Below are positions 39,392 through 41,506 of a stretch of 41,506 nucleotides of DNA, in pieces. The stretch is from positions 1 to 41,506 of IMG/VR virus record IMGVR_UViG_3300036759_000134, one strand, 5' to 3'. Made by a program: the position numbers and the translations under genes. The notes below the pieces were generated by a model that saw nothing but the letters and a program-made list of their open reading frames with translations, had not been told where the DNA came from and did no database searches. This stretch comes from a virus. How positions within the stretch are numbered: the first letter of the stretch is position 1; every line of letters starts with the position of its first letter.

Positions 39392-39610
39392 TCATTTTAA
39401 TGATTTTAAGTCTGGGTCATTTTTTAATAACTTAATAGAATAAATCTCATAACCATACTCTTCTTTTAATCTCAAAGCGCGCTCCCTAGACATTGTAATA
39501 AGCTGCAATGGTATAAATTAATGTTGAGGAGTATCAAACTCTAATATGCAGACATAACCTTTATAAAGCGTGCTGCCGTCTGCAAAATGTTCATATTCAT
39601 GATCTAACAT
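39392..39610 (-). pseudogene. Reading frame of 73 codons split by one in-frame TAA
   Basis: From the ATG at 39610 the frame reads MLDHEYEHFADGSTLYKGYV and continues to TAA at 39518-39520. The same frame then continues without stop (...SRERALRLKEEYGYEIYSIK) to 39392. Both halves look coding. A single nonsense change in a small phage gene is the simplest reading; two separate tiny genes or a sequence error are alternatives. The rest of the 39262-39643 stretch shows nothing else. Confidence 0.45.
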
Positions 39611-39643
39611 TTTAGTGCCTTTTCTTTACTTAACAAAACCTAA

Positions 39644-40246
39644 CTAACATCCACATCTAAAGAAATTTTTCTTTTTATCTTCTTTAACCTTCTTACCTCT
39701 TACGATCTCGTAATGATGCCAGAATTCTTCATTTAACGGCTCATTATCAACACCAAAAATTAACCAGCCGTCATATTCATCAGAAGAAACCCAGTCATCA
39801 GCAGCCCTTATTAAATCATAGTAATCATGAATGATTTGAGCATGACCATAACAATTATCGTCATTATCCCATTTTTGGATTTCTTTAACATAATCCGCAA
39901 TCCACTTTTTAGATTTTTCAATCTCCGAGTATTGATCAACCTGAACCTCAGAAGGAGGAAACGCAGGATGTTCCCAGACATGCCGTAATGATTTTATAGT
40001 GCGTGGATAAAGAACAAGCCAGAAGCGTTCTCCAGCAGTAATAGATTTTTCTAAAAAAGGGTCAACAATTCCCACAAGTTCACCATCAGTTGAGCCATCA
40101 GCAGATACATGCTGCCCTGGATCCAGCCATTCCTTCGCAATCACAGGCTCAACAGCAAGATGAATAGCATCTCGCTTTTGATTCTCGTCTATGATTGTTC
40201 CAAGTGTTTCTAATGCGTCTGTAAATACGCTGCGTTTGTCAGTCAT
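39644..40246 (-). CDS. Conserved phage protein of unknown function (200 residues)
   Basis: The N-terminal 'TDALETLGTIIDENQKRDAI', 'HLAVEPVIA' and 'PGQHVSADG' pattern is one I know from many phage genomes close to terminase genes, with unknown function. 'FWLVLYPRTIKSLRHVWEHP' is also typical. The middle is acidic and helical, and it ends 'FRCGC'. It overlaps the upstream 75-residue gene by 8 bases. Confidence 0.7.
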   Translation of the reverse strand: MTDKRSVFTDALETLGTIIDENQKRDAIHLAVEPVIAKEWLDPGQHVSADGSTDGELVGIVDPFLEKSITAGERFWLVLYPRTIKSLRHVWEHPAFPPSEVQVDQYSEIEKSKKWIADYVKEIQKWDNDDNCYGHAQIIHDYYDLIRAADDWVSSDEYDGWLIFGVDNEPLNEEFWHHYEIVRGKKVKEDKKKNFFRCGC

Positions 40247-40466
40247 CGCTTACCTCTTCTTCTTTATCTTCCACCATTTCCTTAATAAGATTACAAATCT
40301 TATCTGCATCTAAAATTTTATCTTGTTTAATAACTCTGGTAATACACAAAACAAGAGCAACGGCGCCCACTATGGTTCTCTCTCCTTCAAGCAAAACCCC
40401 CAGGTTATTAACCAACTTATGTGCTTTCTTACATATATCCGGAGCATCAAATTTAAATTCAAACAC
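40239..40466 (-). CDS. Hypothetical protein, 75 residues
   Basis: A helical protein with a moderately hydrophobic middle ('TIVGAVALVLCITRVIK') that could be one membrane helix, and a very acidic end (EDKEEEVSDD). It lies between the TerS-like gene and the 200-residue gene, with short overlaps. Confidence 0.55.
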   Translation of the reverse strand: MFEFKFDAPDICKKAHKLVNNLGVLLEGERTIVGAVALVLCITRVIKQDKILDADKICNLIKEMVEDKEEEVSDD

Positions 40467-40473
40467 TTTTTTA

Positions 40474-40848
40474 TTACTCCTTTATCTCCTGCTTATTATA
40501 TCTACTAAGCATATCCACGAACTTAGACCGCATGTCTTGAAGCTCTGTTTTAGGAATATTTGTTATCTCTTCAGAAGTAAGATCATCGCAGTTATCTACA
40601 GTATTATCTGCGTTATCGGTTGGTACAAAGATTAACGCACAAAGCTTTATATATTCAAATTTACCATTTTCGGCTTCTTGCATAATAAAATCAAAAATGT
40701 TTTCAAGTCTTTTCTCATGTTTTTCAAACATCTTTTGTCTAAAAGCATAACGAAAGTTCTTGCCCTTCGGGGCGCCATTTGTGTTGCGCCTTGGGTCAAA
40801 GCCTTTTTTGAACTGATGATCTTTAAGATGGATTATGTTCTTGGTCAT
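40474..40848 (-). CDS. Putative small terminase subunit (DUF5681-like)
   Basis: This encodes 124 residues from the ATG at 40848 with GAGG upstream; a longer frame to 40926 begins inside the lipoprotein gene. The N-terminus 'FKKGFDPRRNTNGAPKGKNF' resembles DUF5681-type starts often found in small terminase-linked phage proteins, followed by a helical part and an acidic tail. It is the best TerS candidate, but terL is 4.5 kb downstream, which is unusual. Confidence 0.5.
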   Translation of the reverse strand: MTKNIIHLKDHQFKKGFDPRRNTNGAPKGKNFRYAFRQKMFEKHEKRLENIFDFIMQEAENGKFEYIKLCALIFVPTDNADNTVDNCDDLTSEEITNIPKTELQDMRSKFVDMLSRYNKQEIKE

Positions 40849-41170
40849 TGTTTTCCTCAATTGCTTCAATTGAATTAATAAAATAATTATGCGAATCAGA
40901 TCGAATAAATGTAAAAAGCTCTCCACTATATTTTATAGCTACAAACTTTTTTTCTCTCATATATTTATGAGCTACATTTAATAAATCTTTATTTTCTATT
41001 GTAAACGAAATAGAAGACCCCATTGTGCCGCGTATTTTGCATTCCCAAGTTTTTACAAAAAAACCTGATTGTTTTAAGTCAATAATTTGACCGACTTTTT
41101 CACCATTTTCCATTTCCAAACATGCTGAAAGAATAGGAATAAAACATATGATTATTAATTTTTTAAACAT
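40823..41170 (-). CDS. Small lipoprotein
   Basis: This encodes 115 residues from the ATG at 41170 with AAGGAG 8 bases upstream. Lipoprotein signal 'MFKKLIIICFIPILSAC' with Cys17. The mature part is beta-rich ('GEKVGQIIDLKQSGFFVKTW', then ECKIRG), a pattern I have seen in small phage or bacterial lipoproteins of unknown role. It overlaps the TerS-like gene by 26 bases. A superinfection-exclusion role is possible. Confidence 0.65.
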   Translation of the reverse strand: MFKKLIIICFIPILSACLEMENGEKVGQIIDLKQSGFFVKTWECKIRGTMGSSISFTIENKDLLNVAHKYMREKKFVAIKYSGELFTFIRSDSHNYFINSIEAIEENNDQEHNPS

Positions 41171-41187
41171 TACTTTCTCCTTCTTTG

Positions 41188-41430
41188 TCATTTCTGCTTT
41201 CCTTTAAATAATATAATTTTTTTCTTTTCAATGCCAGCAACATAATTATCAATATAATCAGATAGTTCGATTAAATTTTTGGTAAATTCTTTTAACCTTT
41301 TATCAAAATCTTTCTTAGGTATTTTAAGAGATAAAAGTTGACGCCAACTTGGTCTATTATCTATAGCAGCAAAAGACTTTACCGTCTTTTTTAAAAGCTC
41401 TTTAAACTTTTCATCATCACTGATCTTCAT
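41188..41430 (-). CDS. Hypothetical protein, 80 residues, spanning the circular join
   Basis: A basic, helical protein ('KISDDEKFKELLKKTVKSFA'). Its start codon lies in the terminal overlap, so its first codons are also present at bases 1-51. On the circle its ATG overlaps the stop of the membrane gene 48-362 (ATGA), showing a continuous operon across the join. Unknown function. Confidence 0.65.
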   Translation of the reverse strand: MKISDDEKFKELLKKTVKSFAAIDNRPSWRQLLSLKIPKKDFDKRLKEFTKNLIELSDYIDNYVAGIEKKKIILFKGKQK

Positions 41431-41506
41431 TGTTTTTCATCTCCAAAATGCTTCTTTATCAACATATATATTTCATCTGATTGTTTCAGATAGTGAGAAG
41501 CCGCCA
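41380..41506. repeat. Terminal overlap (copy 2) of a circular assembly
   Basis: Exact second copy of bases 1-127. It contains the first 17 codons of the gene starting at 41430 and the last part of the membrane-protein gene that is complete at 48-362. Confidence 0.95.

Noticed and set aside
39518-39520. Stop-codon recoding (TAA readthrough)
   Set aside because: Genes elsewhere end normally in TAA, TGA and TAG and no suppressor tRNA is seen; a local mutation is simpler.

Overview
The window looks like one complete circular phage-type genome cut open once. Bases 1-127 are repeated exactly at 41380-41506, so the unique length is 41,379 bp. The overlap joins the gene starting at 41430 to the gene ending at 48. 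It is a tailed, podovirus-like phage: P22-type portal, N4-gp56/DUF4043-like capsid protein, T7-like tail adaptor and nozzle, three large internal virion (ejection) proteins, and trimeric-type tail fibres with a C-terminal S74 chaperone. The DNA is AT-rich. The MarR-type regulator resembles the alphaproteobacterial LdtR group. The OMP and secreted-protein cassette, a patatin and a Rickettsia-like phospholipase D point to an alphaproteobacterial, possibly host-associated (Rickettsiales/Holosporales-like) bacterium. That host assignment is inference.

Layout. On the circle almost all leftward genes form one block. It starts at the replication-initiator-like gene (2523-3869) and runs through small accessory genes (MarR regulator, DUF6948-like protein, an unusual (S/D/Y)-G dipeptide-repeat protein, membrane proteins). 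It crosses the join into a lipoprotein, a TerS-like gene and a string of small phage genes (39-36 kb) that includes a probable Acb2-type anti-CBASS protein. It then continues through TerL, patatin, two tail fibre genes, small virion proteins, portal, scaffold, capsid, adaptor, nozzle, a third fibre-like protein, a gp13-like protein and three ejection proteins, ending at 13324.

Rightward genes form two groups. The first (4474-6210) is an XRE-type regulator, a secreted protein and an outer-membrane beta-barrel, and looks like a moron or lysogenic-conversion cassette. The second (7366-10757) is the early operon: small proteins, a Sak4-like ATPase, a DUF669-like ssDNA-binding protein and a T4-type lysozyme. 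It is followed by a toxin-antitoxin island (DinJ/YafQ leftward; Panacea plus membrane partner rightward) and two small membrane proteins. A short leftward operon between these groups (6329-7194) holds overlapping spanin genes and a VRR-NUC nuclease.

Reading. There is no recognisable integrase. There is a plasmid-style initiator gene with iteron-like repeats inside it, an IHF-consensus site and palindromes upstream of it, and two addiction-type modules. The simplest hypothesis is a phage that persists as a circular plasmid (phage-plasmid), although no ParA/ParB was seen. A recurring feature is hairpins that place ribosome-binding sites in a loop or pair with them (initiator, OMP, capsid), suggesting translational control. 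Two lipolytic enzymes of types used by intracellular bacteria for vacuole escape lie either side of TerL.
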